Source: Siphonodentalium dalli (taxonomy: Eukaryota > Mollusca > Scaphopoda > Gadilida > Siphonodentaliidae). From it: a DNA stretch of 64,000 nucleotides. Both the position numbers and the translations under genes were made by a program. Of this stretch, positions 32,112-42,793 are shown in pieces (positions within the stretch are counted from its first letter, which is position 1; the number at the start of each line of letters is the position of its first letter). The notes under the pieces were generated by a model. It was not told the DNA's origin, did no database searches, and saw nothing but the letters and a program-made list of their open reading frames with translations. Location of the stretch: positions 111,519,195 to 111,583,194 of the forward strand of contig CP136065.1 of the NCBI GenBank assembly GCA_032622095.1, in the 5' to 3' direction.

Positions 32112-32486
32112 ATGTCTGGACGTGGCAAAGGTGGCAAAGTAAAGGGAAAGGCAAAGTCCCGATCATCAAGGGCTGGACTCCAGTTCCCAGTCGGAAGAAT
32201 TCACCGTCTGTTGAGAAAAGGCAACTATGCTGAGCGAGTCGGTGCCGGAGCTCCAGTCTACTTGGCTGCAGTTCTCGAATACCTCGCAGCTGAGGTTCTC
32301 GAGTTGGCAGGAAACGCCGCTCGTGACAACAAGAAGAGCAGAATCATCCCAAGACATCTGCAGCTTGCCATCAGAAACGACGAGGAATTGAACAAACTGT
32401 TGTCTGGTGTGACCATCGCCCAGGGTGGTGTTCTGCCAAACATCCAGGCTGTCCTCCTCCCCAAGAAATCTCAGAGCAGCAAGTAA
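32112..32486 (+). CDS. H2A: Histone H2A (unit U1)
   Basis: 124 residues, identical to the U0 protein. Complete promoter and stem-loop. Confidence 0.97.
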   Translation: MSGRGKGGKVKGKAKSRSSRAGLQFPVGRIHRLLRKGNYAERVGAGAPVYLAAVLEYLAAEVLELAGNAARDNKKSRIIPRHLQLAIRNDEELNKLLSGVTIAQGGVLPNIQAVLLPKKSQSSK

Positions 32487-32517
32487 ACAGTTTGCTACTC
32501 AAACACAACAACAAAAC

Positions 32518-32533
32518 GGCCCTTTTCAGGGCC
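32518..32533 (+). terminator. Histone 3' stem-loop of H2A (U1)
   Basis: 16-base stem-loop after the H2A stop. Confidence 0.95.
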
Positions 32534-33564
32534 ACCCAAATTTTCCAAAAAGATAAACTATTACAAAATTGCTATATTAGATTAGATAACAATAAATATA
32601 TATGTATAAGCGCAAGCAAACAATTGCAAGTCAGGAAAATAAGGGGGAGGGACTGGGTGTGTGTGGTATGTGTAGAGAGAGAGCTTGACATGTATAACAT
32701 TACGTGTGATTCAATGTGTTAGAGACATAGTATTTACTTGTTTTGGGTACGTGAAACTGATCAGTTAGTATCCAGGCGCGATGCCAACTGGAGGAATATA
32801 GCATTTTACTAAAATCTCAAGCAAATCGATCGTGCCACTCCATAGAAAACATCGTCTGAACTACGCTCAATTGTAAATATTTACTATTCGATTCGGGGCG
32901 CATCTGTTGGCGATAAACTAACCAAAACGATTTCCCCACCAAGAGTCACTGCATTTAATTAGTATATAAGAACGACGGTGTGTCTTGTCAATTTGGATAA
33001 ATATTTGTAAAAATTACTACTGTGAACAATATTATTTTCCATTTATTGTTGATCACCATATCGGAGTGTTTCACATCACTTTAATATTAAGAGAGTCCAA
33101 AACAGACTCTGGGTTTGCAGCCAGCCAAATTACATAATCGATTATTTATAACTTTCGTCAACATTTATCTTCAATTACATTTATTTTTAATTACATTTAT
33201 TTATAGTTACATTTATTTATAATTACATTTATTTATAATTACATTTATTTATAATTACATACATTTATGATTACGTACATTTATAATTACATTTATTTAT
33301 AATTACATACATTTATGATTACGTACATTTATAATTACAAACATTTATAATTACAATTGAATAAAGTGTGACTTTTTTTTCTCTCCAAAACGAAGCATTA
33401 CTTTTATTCAGTTTACAACATGTTACGTTTGTGTGCATCAGTGACACAAATTATGTTTTTGTTTTGTGTTGTTTTAACACTGCTGTATTTGATATTTCCT
33501 TCCTTCCTCTCTTTCCTTCCTTCCTTCCTTCCTTCCTTCCTTCCTTCCTATCTTTCTTTGTTTT

Positions 33565-33608
<44 letters not shown>

Positions 33609-34300
33609 TAGTTTTACTCCTTTTTGTATTGTTATTCCTTTAGCATATTACTATTTGTAATTTTATTTCATTAACTTACATCTTTTTCCCTCGATTTCTT
33701 TCTCTCTTTCATCTTTTCTTTTCATCTTCTATGAACAAAACAAATTCAATATTTCGCTTTTGGGGGAGGGGGTCAGGTCACCGACCGACACGTACCGGGT
33801 GCGCACATACCGACAATAAAAATTAAAGGCTAGATAGATACGGGGTGTTTCAAATTGAAGTGACCTATTTCTGTGTAATATGGAGGTGGGTGAGAGAAAA
33901 ACAAACCGACCTTGGGTAAATACATATCAGCAGCACGACGTACGTCATTTATGTGGTCAACGGGACGTCACTCTGTGCACACAGGGCGTGTTGACGTTAT
34001 AACAATTTAACAGCACATTTATTTAAGACACAAAATGCTGCCAACTGCCTTGTTCCAATGCTGAGTGACCGTCGCCGAAGGCACGAGCCATTAACAACTT
34101 TATGTGTAAAGTATTAATCGAAGGAAGAAATAAATACAAAGAACCCATATTTACATACCTTGCATGTTACCAACTTCAACTTTCCCGCTTTTATTTGTCA
34201 CACTCCGGTGGTTCATATCGTGCACGTCAGAGAGCTGCAAAGAGAAACCAGGTCAGTTATTAAAATTCAGCCAAAACAGGCGTCTTGAAATAGGCCCGCG
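32534..34300. other. H2A-H4 spacer (U1-U2)
   Basis: Complete spacer without insertions: internal TATATAAG near 32962, AGAGTC/GACTCT hairpin near 33093-33111, A/T-rich repeats about 33161-33360, CCTT/CTTT microsatellites about 33496-33610. No gene seen. Confidence 0.75.
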
Positions 34301-34307
34301 CGCACAG

Positions 34308-34315
34308 TATAAATA
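34308..34315 (+). promoter_or_regulatory. TATA box of H4 (U2)
   Basis: TATAAATA 68 bp before the ATG at 34376, with an uninterrupted leader ending in the eight-A run. This is the empty form of the H4T target. Confidence 0.85.
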
Positions 34316-34327
34316 AAGGACGATTAA

Positions 34328-34687
<360 letters not shown>

Positions 34688-34723
34688 ACACCCGAAAGAT
34701 CGGAAGCACAGCTTCAAACAAAC

Positions 34724-34739
34724 GGCCCTTTTCAGGGCC
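34724..34739 (+). terminator. Histone 3' stem-loop of H4 (U2)
   Basis: 16-base stem-loop after the H4 stop. Confidence 0.95.
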
Positions 34740-35331
34740 ACCAAATTATTTTAAAGAGATACTTTAAAAATTGCTGTACAGCAAAAATAACACGCCATGT
34801 TAATACAATTTTAGTATATACATGAAAGGCACATAAAGGAGTGAGTGAGTGAGCGAGCGAGTGAAGGATGGAAACGTGCTCATAAAAGTTTACTAAATAC
34901 AATTTTTTTTTCGAACACTGCACTATGTTAGTTTAGTTCTATATATATAGACAAACTGCATAGTAACTGAAATGTGTATGGACGTGTGACCTAACTTTTA
35001 ATCACTTGTTACATCTTCATCAGGGAATTGGGCTATATTCCACAATTAAGCATTCAATATTCAAACAAGCTCATTCCCGTTATTATTATTTTTTACACAC
35101 ATTTCTGACAGCTACTTTGTTGCCATGCCCCCCACATATACGGGGCATGTTCTTATATACTTGATCCCAATAAATGCTATGTGCACTTTAGTTGGGATAT
35201 TTGCTTATATTTTTATTCAGTTCAGTTCCCTTCCTTTTCATGGTTATTCGTGAATTCCTCATTGTCCCTAACCCACAGTGATTCGAATAGTTTAGCAATT
35301 CTAATAGTTTATCTTTTTGGAAAATTTGGGT
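34740..35331. other. H4-H2B intergenic region (U2)
   Basis: Same noncoding block as in U0; no gene seen. Confidence 0.7.
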
Positions 35332-35347
35332 GGCCCTGAAAAGGGCC
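35332..35347 (-). terminator. Histone 3' stem-loop of H2B (U2)
   Basis: 16-base stem-loop, minus orientation. Confidence 0.95.
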
Positions 35348-35376
35348 GTTTGTGTGTAAAGCTGTAAGTGAACAGT

Positions 35377-35748
35377 TTACTTGCTGCTGGTGTACTTCGT
35401 GACGGCCTTGGTGCCCTCAGAGACGGCGTGCTTGGCCAATTCACCTGGGAGAAGAAGTCTGACGGCGGTCTGGACCTCTCTGGAGGTGATGGTGGATCGT
35501 TTGTTGTAGTGGGCCAATCGGGAGGCCTCAGCTGCGATCCTCTCGAAAATGTCGTTGACAAAGCTGTTCATGATGGACATGGCTTTGCTGCTGACACCGG
35601 TGTCTGGGTGTACCTGTTTCAAGACTTTGTAGATGTAGATTCCGTAGGATTCCTTCCTTTTTCGGTGCCTCTTCTTGGTGCCGGTCGTTGACGCCTTCTG
35701 GGTCTTGGTGGCCTTTTTGGCTCCTTTGCTTCCTGCTTTGGGTGGCAT
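35377..35748 (-). CDS. H2B: Histone H2B (unit U2), promoter displaced by element stack
   Basis: Intact 123-residue H2B. Only about 58 bp of its leader remain upstream of the ATG before H2BN-1 begins. The TATA element that once served it lies at 45705-45712, 9.9 kb away beside H2A. The gene now sits downstream, in the same sense, of four retroelements. Confidence 0.97.
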   Translation of the reverse strand: MPPKAGSKGAKKATKTQKASTTGTKKRHRKRKESYGIYIYKVLKQVHPDTGVSSKAMSIMNSFVNDIFERIAAEASRLAHYNKRSTITSREVQTAVRLLLPGELAKHAVSEGTKAVTKYTSSK

Positions 35749-35793
35749 CGTGAAACGAGATGAAAATTATTTTACTTGACGAAATGTCGAGAA

Positions 35794-35806
35794 AATATGG
35801 ATCGCC
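35794..35806 (-). repeat. H2B-side copy of the target duplication (U2)
   Basis: AATATGGATCGCC, repeated at 37072-37084 after H2BN-1, with shorter versions at further junctions of the stack. In empty units this sequence occurs once. Confidence 0.88.
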
Positions 35807-37071
35807 TGATAGGGGGTTTGGGAAACTTTCCCGGGAAGATTTGAAAGGGGCGGAACCCCTCTCCTACAACCCACTGTTATTTAATATAAAAGTACATGTA
35901 ATGGTAATACATTAAACATGAGATTGATGAAGGTGAAGTGAAAATGATCTATTTTTTTTTTTTGGATTTCTTTGCTTTCTTTTTCGTTCGGTTGGATGTA
36001 GCTGCTGTTGTGGTTGTTGTTGTTGTTGTTGTTGTGGTTGAATCTGAGTCGGCGCTGAGGTTTCTGGGCTCAGGTGGCCATGTCTTCCATTTTAGCTGTA
36101 TTACTCCGTCTATTATGCTTTTTATGATCGTTCTGGGTGAAGGGTCCTGTCCTCTTGATCCTTCGTAAATCTGGTGGCGCCCCAGCACGCAGTACTCTTG
36201 TATGCTGAGTGGATACTCGCTGCGTGGGTCGCGTGAGATTTTCCCGGTGATGGCGAGACGCTGTCGTTCTATTTCAGCTACTGGTGGTGTTGTTGGTAAC
36301 GCCGGCCACTCTTCGTACCTCGGCGTCCGAGGGGCGGAGATGGTGCTATCCGCCCCTGGTGAAGAAAGGCTGGGTGGTGTCTCCATCTCCACGTTGAAAC
36401 TGGCGGCAGGAACATCGGGGGTGGTATCCGCGTCCCTGTCTCCGCTCGTCTCTGTGCCGACAGCAGGGACCTCCGGCAGATCTACGGAGTCCCTGCTAGC
36501 TGGTCTGATGTCATCTGTCTCCATGCAGGCCGGGTCGTCTGGGCGTCTCTCAGACAACTCCGGCCTACCGGCTGTGACACTGGATGGCTGAACCACACGG
36601 GGAGGGGTGACCGGTCGATCAACGGTCGCCCCCATCTTCTTCTTCCATTTCACCCGTCTGGCTGCGTCCCTTCTCCTTCGAGCTGGTGTCTTTTTCTTAG
36701 GAGGCTCCTTTTTCATGGTACGGCTGGTCTTGGTCTTGCTCCAGGTGGAAGATTTCTGGTTTCCAGCATCTCCCGTCCTGAATTCAACACAGAGAGTCAA
36801 ATGGCCTCTGTTAGACTGGAGATTCCAGCTAACAATATCCGCAATTTGAGATCTCTCTAGTGCTGCTAACGCGGCGTCAGGGATTAGCTCCATTGTCCGT
36901 CGCACTAAGCCTAATCCAAAACCGTCTCACTCAGGCCGGCATCAGCACGAGGGCGGTTGCTTCCAATTAAGGTTACAGACCGCACAAATCACTCGTGCCG
37001 ACGCTCTGACACCGCAAGGAACTAATGGAGTCAAATAAAATCTGACTTGTTCGCTCCACTTGCTGCCAGAG
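35807..37071 (-). mobile_element. H2BN-1: short single-ORF element at the H2B site
   Basis: Minus-strand element, same sense as H2B. The 3' end (left) begins TGATAGGGGGTTTGGG and holds a hairpin at 35846-35860 (AGGGG, loop, CCCCT). The 5' end (right) closes with CACTTGCTGCCAGAG. There is no poly(A) tail and no terminal inverted repeat. The last 80 bp resemble the 3' end of the large H2BJ elements, so it is probably mobilised by the H2BJ enzyme, a LINE/partner relation. This is the longest of the four short copies. Confidence 0.8.
35949..36893 (-). CDS. H2BN-1 protein, unknown function, variable C-terminal module
   Basis: 314 codons from the ATG of MELIPDAALAALERSQ; the frame is open upstream only with non-ATG starts. 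I do not recognise the family. The conserved N-terminus (ADIVSWNLQSNRG.LTLCVEF) is followed by a strongly basic segment (ARRRRDAARRVKWKKK, a likely nuclear localisation or RNA-binding stretch) and an acidic Ser/Pro/Asp-rich part. Here the rest differs from the other three copies: a 100-residue module (RNLSADSD end), a run of eleven threonines and a basic tail KKKAKKSKKKK. No reverse transcriptase, endonuclease or zinc knuckle is seen. Confidence 0.7.
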   Translation of the reverse strand: MELIPDAALAALERSQIADIVSWNLQSNRGHLTLCVEFRTGDAGNQKSSTWSKTKTSRTMKKEPPKKKTPARRRRDAARRVKWKKKMGATVDRPVTPPRVVQPSSVTAGRPELSERRPDDPACMETDDIRPASRDSVDLPEVPAVGTETSGDRDADTTPDVPAASFNVEMETPPSLSSPGADSTISAPRTPRYEEWPALPTTPPVAEIERQRLAITGKISRDPRSEYPLSIQEYCVLGRHQIYEGSRGQDPSPRTIIKSIIDGVIQLKWKTWPPEPRNLSADSDSTTTTTTTTTTTAATSNRTKKKAKKSKKKK

Positions 37072-37084
37072 AATATGGATCGCC
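37072..37084 (-). repeat. Regenerated H2B target site between H2BN-1 and H2BJ-1
   Basis: AATATGGATCGCC, 13 bases identical to 35794-35806. Confidence 0.88.
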
Positions 37085-38384
37085 GAAGAGTTTGGAGTTT
37101 GGGTTTGGGAAGATCCCCCCGGGAAGATTTGAAAGGGCCGTAAGCCCTCTCCTACAACCCACGGTTGAGTGATATAGTGCCGCTGAAGAGCGTTTGTTGA
37201 GTTTGGTTGTGAGTGTTTCCTAGTCATTTTGATGCTTGCTTGTGGAGTATGGGTTACATGCCACCCTGGCAGGAAGCAAAGCCCCCCCCCCATTCCAAAA
37301 GCGGACCAGCGAGAAGACTTACCTTGATTGAATACGATTGTAAACTAGTGTCCAAGTTGGTGCATGCTTGAACTCCGTTGCCTTAGTCTGTTATATTCAG
37401 GGCTTATACTACGGGCTCAACTCTAGGAAGGGTGTGCAATGCCAGCCGGTTGACTTAAGGTCGGTCGGGGCTCCCCAACTCTCGGTGGTGCAATGCCCGC
37501 CTTACACTCCTGTGTGAGTCTCAGAGCCCGTTGACCTGGTTGTGTTGTTGCAAAGATGAGGACGCAGCTGAGGCCAGACTGTTGGTGATATGTCTCTGAG
37601 GATTGGGTACCGACTGTTGTTGCTAGTATTGTGTCTACGTGTATGTACGGGCGTGGTTGAGAACATGTGTTTAAATTGTATATGTGGTTGTAAGTCAGTT
37701 TGAGGGAGATTATATTTATAGCTTATACTGCGACCACACAGGCAAACAACTAACAACGCATAGAGGCAGGCTCGCAATATTGTTGTGCCGGCCTGTACAC
37801 ATTGTATTTGGTGTGCGGAGTAATTCTGTAAGTTTTATATTAAGAGTTAGCAGGTTAGTCATTTTGAAAGAGATAATTACTCAATGGCTTATAATACGGC
37901 CACCAAAAGGGTATCTATGCCGCCCGAGGACATTCATCAGCGCCCAAGGAGCCATCTAGGGCCGGAGCCCGCTACCCTACGTTTTAATATTAAGTTAGTC
38001 TTGTTAGACGGTCGATATTGCGGTTGTTGCATACATGGGTTAGTACATACCCAATAGGTTATTTAAGCTGAGTATAAGCAGTGGGTTTTATTGAGGGCTT
38101 GCTTTACTGCAGAGAGGGCGTGGCCAGTTCACTGTGATATCCTGTCGATGAGCAGTACGTCTCATCGAGCCCTGTTGAAACATAATTCATAATTACGTGT
38201 CTTCCTGGTGGGGCTGACTCGATAATGTGATGTCTACTTGTATACTTACTTTCCTTTTGATTGAACTGTGTTAGTAACTTGATCGACCTGCGTTTTATGA
38301 ATTTTATGAGATAAGTCTATTTGTTTATGTTGATTGGGAAGTGTTCGTTGGATTGGGGGAGTGATGGCATGACCATTGAGGGGT

Positions 38385-41186
38385 TTATTCCGGTGAACCA
38401 GAACCAACTTCGCCTCGCCGGCCAGCTGCTTTTGTTTTGTCTTTGGTGAGCAAAGTTTTCCTAAGTTCTAGTTCGTCGACTAAAGTACTGCCTTGTAGTC
38501 TTATAAGACTGTTTGCGGCTAGTACTTGTAATCTGACGCGGATGGTAGGTATATCGGCTGTATCATGTAACGTTCTGATGGGGGTACGTATGTTTTCCTG
38601 AAGGGCCATTCTTAATGTTTTATTCTGTATAATTTGGAGTTTGTTGAGTGTGGATTTAGGAAGATCGGCTGTTATTATGGCCCCATATTCCATAATTGGT
38701 CGTATAAATTGCTTATAAAGTTTAATCAGGGTTTCTGGATTGAGTCCCCATGAGGTGCCCCTGAGCATCCTTAATAGCCCAATTCTTTGGGAGGCCCTGG
38801 TCGAGATGTTTTTGATATGGGGGTGAAAAGATAATCTGCTGTCGAGGGTTATGCCTAATAGAGTTGCTTCCTGGGTTTGTTCGAAAGTTTCCCCAAAGAT
38901 GGATAAATTTAGTTTGCCTTTAGTATGTTTTCTACTAAATACAATTAACTGAGTTTTTTTGGCGTTGAGTTTGATGCGCCATTTAGAACACCATATTTCC
39001 AGGTCATTAAGTTGTTTTTGTAATCTTAATTCCAACGTTTTGGGGTTCCCCCCGGTGGTCCAAAGGCCCAGATCGTCGGCAAATTGTGATATTTGTATGT
39101 TATGAAGTGGATTGTGGGGGATGTCATTGACGTATATTAGGAAAAGTAGCGGGCTTAGGACCGACCCTTGAGGAGTACCTGCTTTGAGGTCAACATTGTC
39201 TGAGATTTCGTCACCCACCCTAACTTTGATAGATCTGTGCATGAGAAATGATGATATAAGTCGTAACATTTTGGTGGGTATATCGGTTGTTGTTTTTAGT
39301 TTGTAGCGAAGGCCATGGTGCCACACGGAGTCAAAGGCCTTCTCTACATCCAAGAAAATGGCGGCCCCCTCCCAATCACGACCCAATGCTGTGCGCATAT
39401 CTTCAACTATTCTGTAGATGTGTTCGGTTCCATCTTTGCCTTTACGATATGCACGTTGAAATTTATTAAAAAAGTTTTTATTCTCTAAGTAGGATAATAA
39501 TCTAGTGCTGATGATTCTTTCAAAAAGTTTACCCATACACTGAAGTAGGCTGATTGGTCTAAAGTTGGTAGCTATTTTATGGTCTTTGCCCGGTTTTGGA
39601 ATCATCACCCCAATAGCGGATTTCCAGGATTTAGGGAAGTATCCATGCTGTAGACATTTATTATATATTAGTTCTAACCTATCGAATAGTGATTTGGGGC
39701 CTTGTTTGATTATGCCGAAGGTTAATTCGTCGTCCCCGGGGGCTTTGTTTGGTTTTGCACGCTTGAGGCAGTCTTGAATTTCTAGGGAGGAGATGGGAGT
39801 TGCCAGTATATGCTTATCATCTGCCTCTGGTATGGGGTATTTTAAGGAACCGTAAGTTTGTTTATATTGTCTTACATGTTCAATTACTTTTTTCCTGAAT
39901 TTCCCATCAAATTGGTCCCCCTGGTGGGTTTTGTGGATGTTTTTTAATGACGTCGCAAAAATTTTGGCTTTGTCTTTGTTGTTTGTGAATGATTCGTCGG
40001 CCTCGTTTTTGAGCGGTTTGTCATTGTTATTGGAGGTGGCTTGGCTAGTTAGAATTTTGAATGTTTTCCAGAATTTCCCATCTAGTTGTCTTTCCCCAAG
40101 TTCGGTGGTAACCCTTTCCCAAGATTCCCTTTTTTCTCGTTTAACTGCTTTATTTACTTGTCTGGTTAGGTTATTATACATGGTTCTGTACTCTGTGTCT
40201 TTGGGGTGCTTTTGCATTAATCTGCATGTTTTGCGTTTAAGGTGAATTAAATCTAATGTTTCCCTTGATACCCTCCAAGTATTTTGCTTAATTTTCTTTT
40301 TTGGGCATGCTATGTCAATGGCATCCTTAATAATATCAGATATTGTTTTGGCTGCCATCTCAATGTCATTAGGAGATTTAATTTCTGTCTTATCGATGTT
40401 TGCGTTGATTAATTCCCTGAATTTGTCCCAATTTGCATTTCTGAGGTTTCTTTTGAGAATAACTTTATTGTGTTGTGGTTTGGCATTTGTTATATAGAGT
40501 TCGACTGGGTAGTGGTCACTCCCTATATCAAATCCTATTTTGCATTTATGTATAGTTTTTGCGATTGATGGCGTGGCGAAAGCATAATCTAATATGTCCC
40601 AAAATCTGGTCGCTATGTTATGGTGGGTTGCGATGCCTTTGTTATTGAGTAACACTAGTTCTTGGTCTTCGATTATGTTGAAAAGGGCGTCTCCGTATGG
40701 ATTGGTTTTGCTGCATTTATACACAATGTGTTTGGCGTTGAGATCTCCCAAAAAGATACAATTTTTGAATTTATTGGTGAAAAATTTGAACGTTGAGAGT
40801 AGAGGGGGGGTTTTGCAAGGGGGTACGTATAGTGAGACTATAGCTGTTTTCCTATTACTAATTGTGGTTTCGATTGCGATGACTTCGTCCGTAAGTTCTG
40901 ATGTATTGATAATGGTGTATTTTATGTGGTGCCGTACTAGAATTGCGACCCCACCCCCCGCGGAGGATCTGTCTTTCCTATGTGTATTAAAGCCCGGAAA
41001 TGAAAATTTAGTATCCTTGCCCAGTTTAGTTTCGTTAACTGTAAGTATGTCTATTTTATTTTCTTCTACATATTCGACTAATTCCTGTTTGCGGGCCCTA
41101 ATGCTGTTGGCGTTGATATGTGCTATATTAAGATTGTTATGTGCCGCGTATGGAGGATAATTGGTTGTGGAGGTTATTTTACACTT
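38385..41186 (-). CDS. ORF2 protein of H2BJ-1 (endonuclease and reverse transcriptase), start codon lost
   Basis: The frame is open over 934 codons, but the position of the ATG used in H2BJ-2 is AAG here (41184-41186), and no ATG, GTG or TTG follows until the TTG of LGDLN at 40751. Endonuclease motifs are IAHINANS, NETK, GDLN (residues 147-150) and GSDH (222-225). Reverse-transcriptase motifs include APGDDELTFG, NFRPISLLQC, FLDVEKAFDSVWH, GTPQGSVLSPLLFLIYVNDIP and FADD. No RNase H domain is seen. The gap to the ORF1 stop is 14 bases, so translation may be coupled. Because of the missing ATG this copy may be impaired. Confidence 0.85.
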   Translation of the reverse strand, partial: KCKITSTTNYPPYAAHNNLNIAHINANSIRARKQELVEYVEENKIDILTVNETKLGKDTKFSFPGFNTHRKDRSSAGGGVAILVRHHIKYTIINTSELTDEVIAIETTISNRKTAIVSLYVPPCKTPPLLSTFKFFTNKFKNCIFLGDLNAKHIVYKCSKTNPYGDALFNIIEDQELVLLNNKGIATHHNIATRFWDILDYAFATPSIAKTIHKCKIGFDIGSDHYPVELYITNAKPQHNKVILKRNLRNANWDKFRELINANIDKTEIKSPNDIEMAAKTISDIIKDAIDIACPKKKIKQNTWRVSRETLDLIHLKRKTCRLMQKHPKDTEYRTMYNNLTRQVNKAVKREKRESWERVTTELGERQLDGKFWKTFKILTSQATSNNNDKPLKNEADESFTNNKDKAKIFATSLKNIHKTHQGDQFDGKFRKKVIEHVRQYKQTYGSLKYPIPEADDKHILATPISSLEIQDCLKRAKPNKAPGDDELTFGIIKQGPKSLFDRLELIYNKCLQHGYFPKSWKSAIGVMIPKPGKDHKIATNFRPISLLQCMGKLFERIISTRLLSYLENKNFFNKFQRAYRKGKDGTEHIYRIVEDMRTALGRDWEGAAIFLDVEKAFDSVWHHGLRYKLKTTTDIPTKMLRLISSFLMHRSIKVRVGDEISDNVDLKAGTPQGSVLSPLLFLIYVNDIPHNPLHNIQISQFADDLGLWTTGGNPKTLELRLQKQLNDLEIWCSKWRIKLNAKKTQLIVFSRKHTKGKLNLSIFGETFEQTQEATLLGITLDSRLSFHPHIKNISTRASQRIGLLRMLRGTSWGLNPETLIKLYKQFIRPIMEYGAIITADLPKSTLNKLQIIQNKTLRMALQENIRTPIRTLHDTADIPTIRVRLQVLAANSLIRLQGSTLVDELELRKTLLTKDKTKAAGRRGEVGSGSPE

Positions 41187-41200
41187 TCGTGTTTCACTGT

Positions 41201-42793
41201 CTACTTACTTTGCTTATCTATGTTCTTGTCGTGAAATTGCATTATGCTTGCTGTTATGTTTGTTTTATAATATTTGTTTACATTGTTTTGAATTGTTTGC
41301 ATTATTTTACTGTCTGCTTGGTCGGCGTTCAGGTACCTTAGTTTGTGGGATTCAAAAAGGCATGCATATAGCGTATTAGCCAATCTAAGTGCGTCTGACG
41401 TTTCGGCTGGTTTTTTTGTGATCGTTGCGTATGATAATTTTTTGTACTCTGCTTGTTTAACTGCCTCTATATATCTGGGGCACCCCTTGTATGTGGTTGG
41501 GTGGTTCCCACCACAATTGGCGCATTTAGCTTCGTCTTCTATAATTGGACATTCTTTATGGTCGTGAGGGCCCGCGCACCGTTTGCAAGTTTCGAATTCG
41601 TTGTCGCAAAATTTGGCTGTATGATGGAACGACTGGCACTTGAAACATTGAGTTACGTGGGCCTGTGGTTTGTAGTCTAGGACTAGAGACTTGGATTTAT
41701 TAGTGCCCAGGTATATCCCCTTCAAAATTGTATCTTTAGCTTGTTTTGTGGGGCACTTGACTTTTACTTTGAAAGTAGGTTGGTCTCCATGTTTTGATGA
41801 TATAAGTCGTTTGGCTTCGAATTCTGAGCCGATGGTATCAATTATTTTGCCCTCAGTTACATCAGGGTGGACCCCGCATATAACCACGAAAAGGTTCTCA
41901 TTGAGTGGGGTAGATTGACCCTTAGTTGGTCTGAATCTTGTATTTGATAGTTTTAGCGCTTTGATTTCCACATGGGCCTTTGTTATGAGAAAGAGGCGAG
42001 TTTCTTCGTTAGAAGGGTATACTAGTAGATTAGATCGTTTGGTTTTCTGCGTTTTAATAGGGTACTTCGACCCTAGAATACCGTGGAGTTCCCATGGGTT
42101 GTTGAGCATATTTTGAGTTGGGTTATCTACAAAAAGGGTGGCTGGTCGTTTGTTGTTGTTTTGCGCGTTGTTTGTAGTGGCTGGTTTGGCTGTTTGTTTT
42201 TGGGTTTGGGTTGGATGAGGTATGGAACTATTTAATCTACGTTTGCACTCCCTTGGTGTTGATGTCGAAGAGCTAGATGGGCTCGGCGTTTCCCTATTGC
42301 GTTTCTTTTTGTTTTTGTTTGCGAACGTCTCAAACCCCTCATTTTTGTTTGTGACTGTCTCAACCCCCTTATCATCGGATGGCATGTTTGTATCTTTGTG
42401 GGGGGTGTTGATGGGGGTGACTGGATCATCTGTGTGAGTGAGCAGTGCAATGCCCGACACGTCAAGATCGTCATTTCTATGTATGTCTGCTTTAACTGTG
42501 GTGACTGGTTTGGACTTGTTGGCGGTAGGTGTTTTTGCTGCTTTGGTGACTTTAGTGGTTTTGGATTTGTTTGTTTTGGTCTTAGATGTTTGTGATTTGC
42601 ATGTTAGTTCGTACATCTGTTGTGTTAAGGTGGCAGCTCGTTTGTTTGCTTCGACGGCTAGTTGCTGATGATATTCTAGTTTTTGTTCTAGTCTTTCAGC
42701 GTTTCTTTCTGCTTTTTCAGTGTTGCTTTTCATTTCGGCTCGAAGCGATTTGATTTGGTCGACGAGACCCTCCATTTGTGTTTGTGGATTCAT
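41201..42793 (-). CDS. ORF1 protein of H2BJ-1 (Gag-like, three zinc knuckles)
   Basis: 530 codons from ATG. The N-terminal 65 residues look coiled-coil (EMKSNTEKAERNAERLEQKL), followed by a Lys/Thr-rich linker. The C-terminal nucleic-acid-binding region has three knuckles: CX2CX4HX4C at 383-396, CX2CX3HX4C at 403-415 and CX2CX3HX6C at 424-438. This triple pattern is typical of ORF1 proteins of Jockey, I and R1-type LINEs. It should package element RNA. Confidence 0.88.
   Translation of the reverse strand: MNPQTQMEGLVDQIKSLRAEMKSNTEKAERNAERLEQKLEYHQQLAVEANKRAATLTQQMYELTCKSQTSKTKTNKSKTTKVTKAAKTPTANKSKPVTTVKADIHRNDDLDVSGIALLTHTDDPVTPINTPHKDTNMPSDDKGVETVTNKNEGFETFANKNKKKRNRETPSPSSSSTSTPRECKRRLNSSIPHPTQTQKQTAKPATTNNAQNNNKRPATLFVDNPTQNMLNNPWELHGILGSKYPIKTQKTKRSNLLVYPSNEETRLFLITKAHVEIKALKLSNTRFRPTKGQSTPLNENLFVVICGVHPDVTEGKIIDTIGSEFEAKRLISSKHGDQPTFKVKVKCPTKQAKDTILKGIYLGTNKSKSLVLDYKPQAHVTQCFKCQSFHHTAKFCDNEFETCKRCAGPHDHKECPIIEDEAKCANCGGNHPTTYKGCPRYIEAVKQAEYKKLSYATITKKPAETSDALRLANTLYACLFESHKLRYLNADQADSKIMQTIQNNVNKYYKTNITASIMQFHDKNIDKQSK

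Noticed and set aside
36202-36591. Plus-strand frames opposite the H2BN proteins and opposite H2BJ ORF1 and ORF2
   Set aside because: Antisense shadows of the minus-strand ORFs; low-complexity or hydrophobic products and no conserved start.
35807-37071. H2BN elements as DNA transposons
   Set aside because: No terminal inverted repeats and no transposase; the 3' end resembles a LINE, insertion is at the H2BJ site, and duplications are 12-14 bp.
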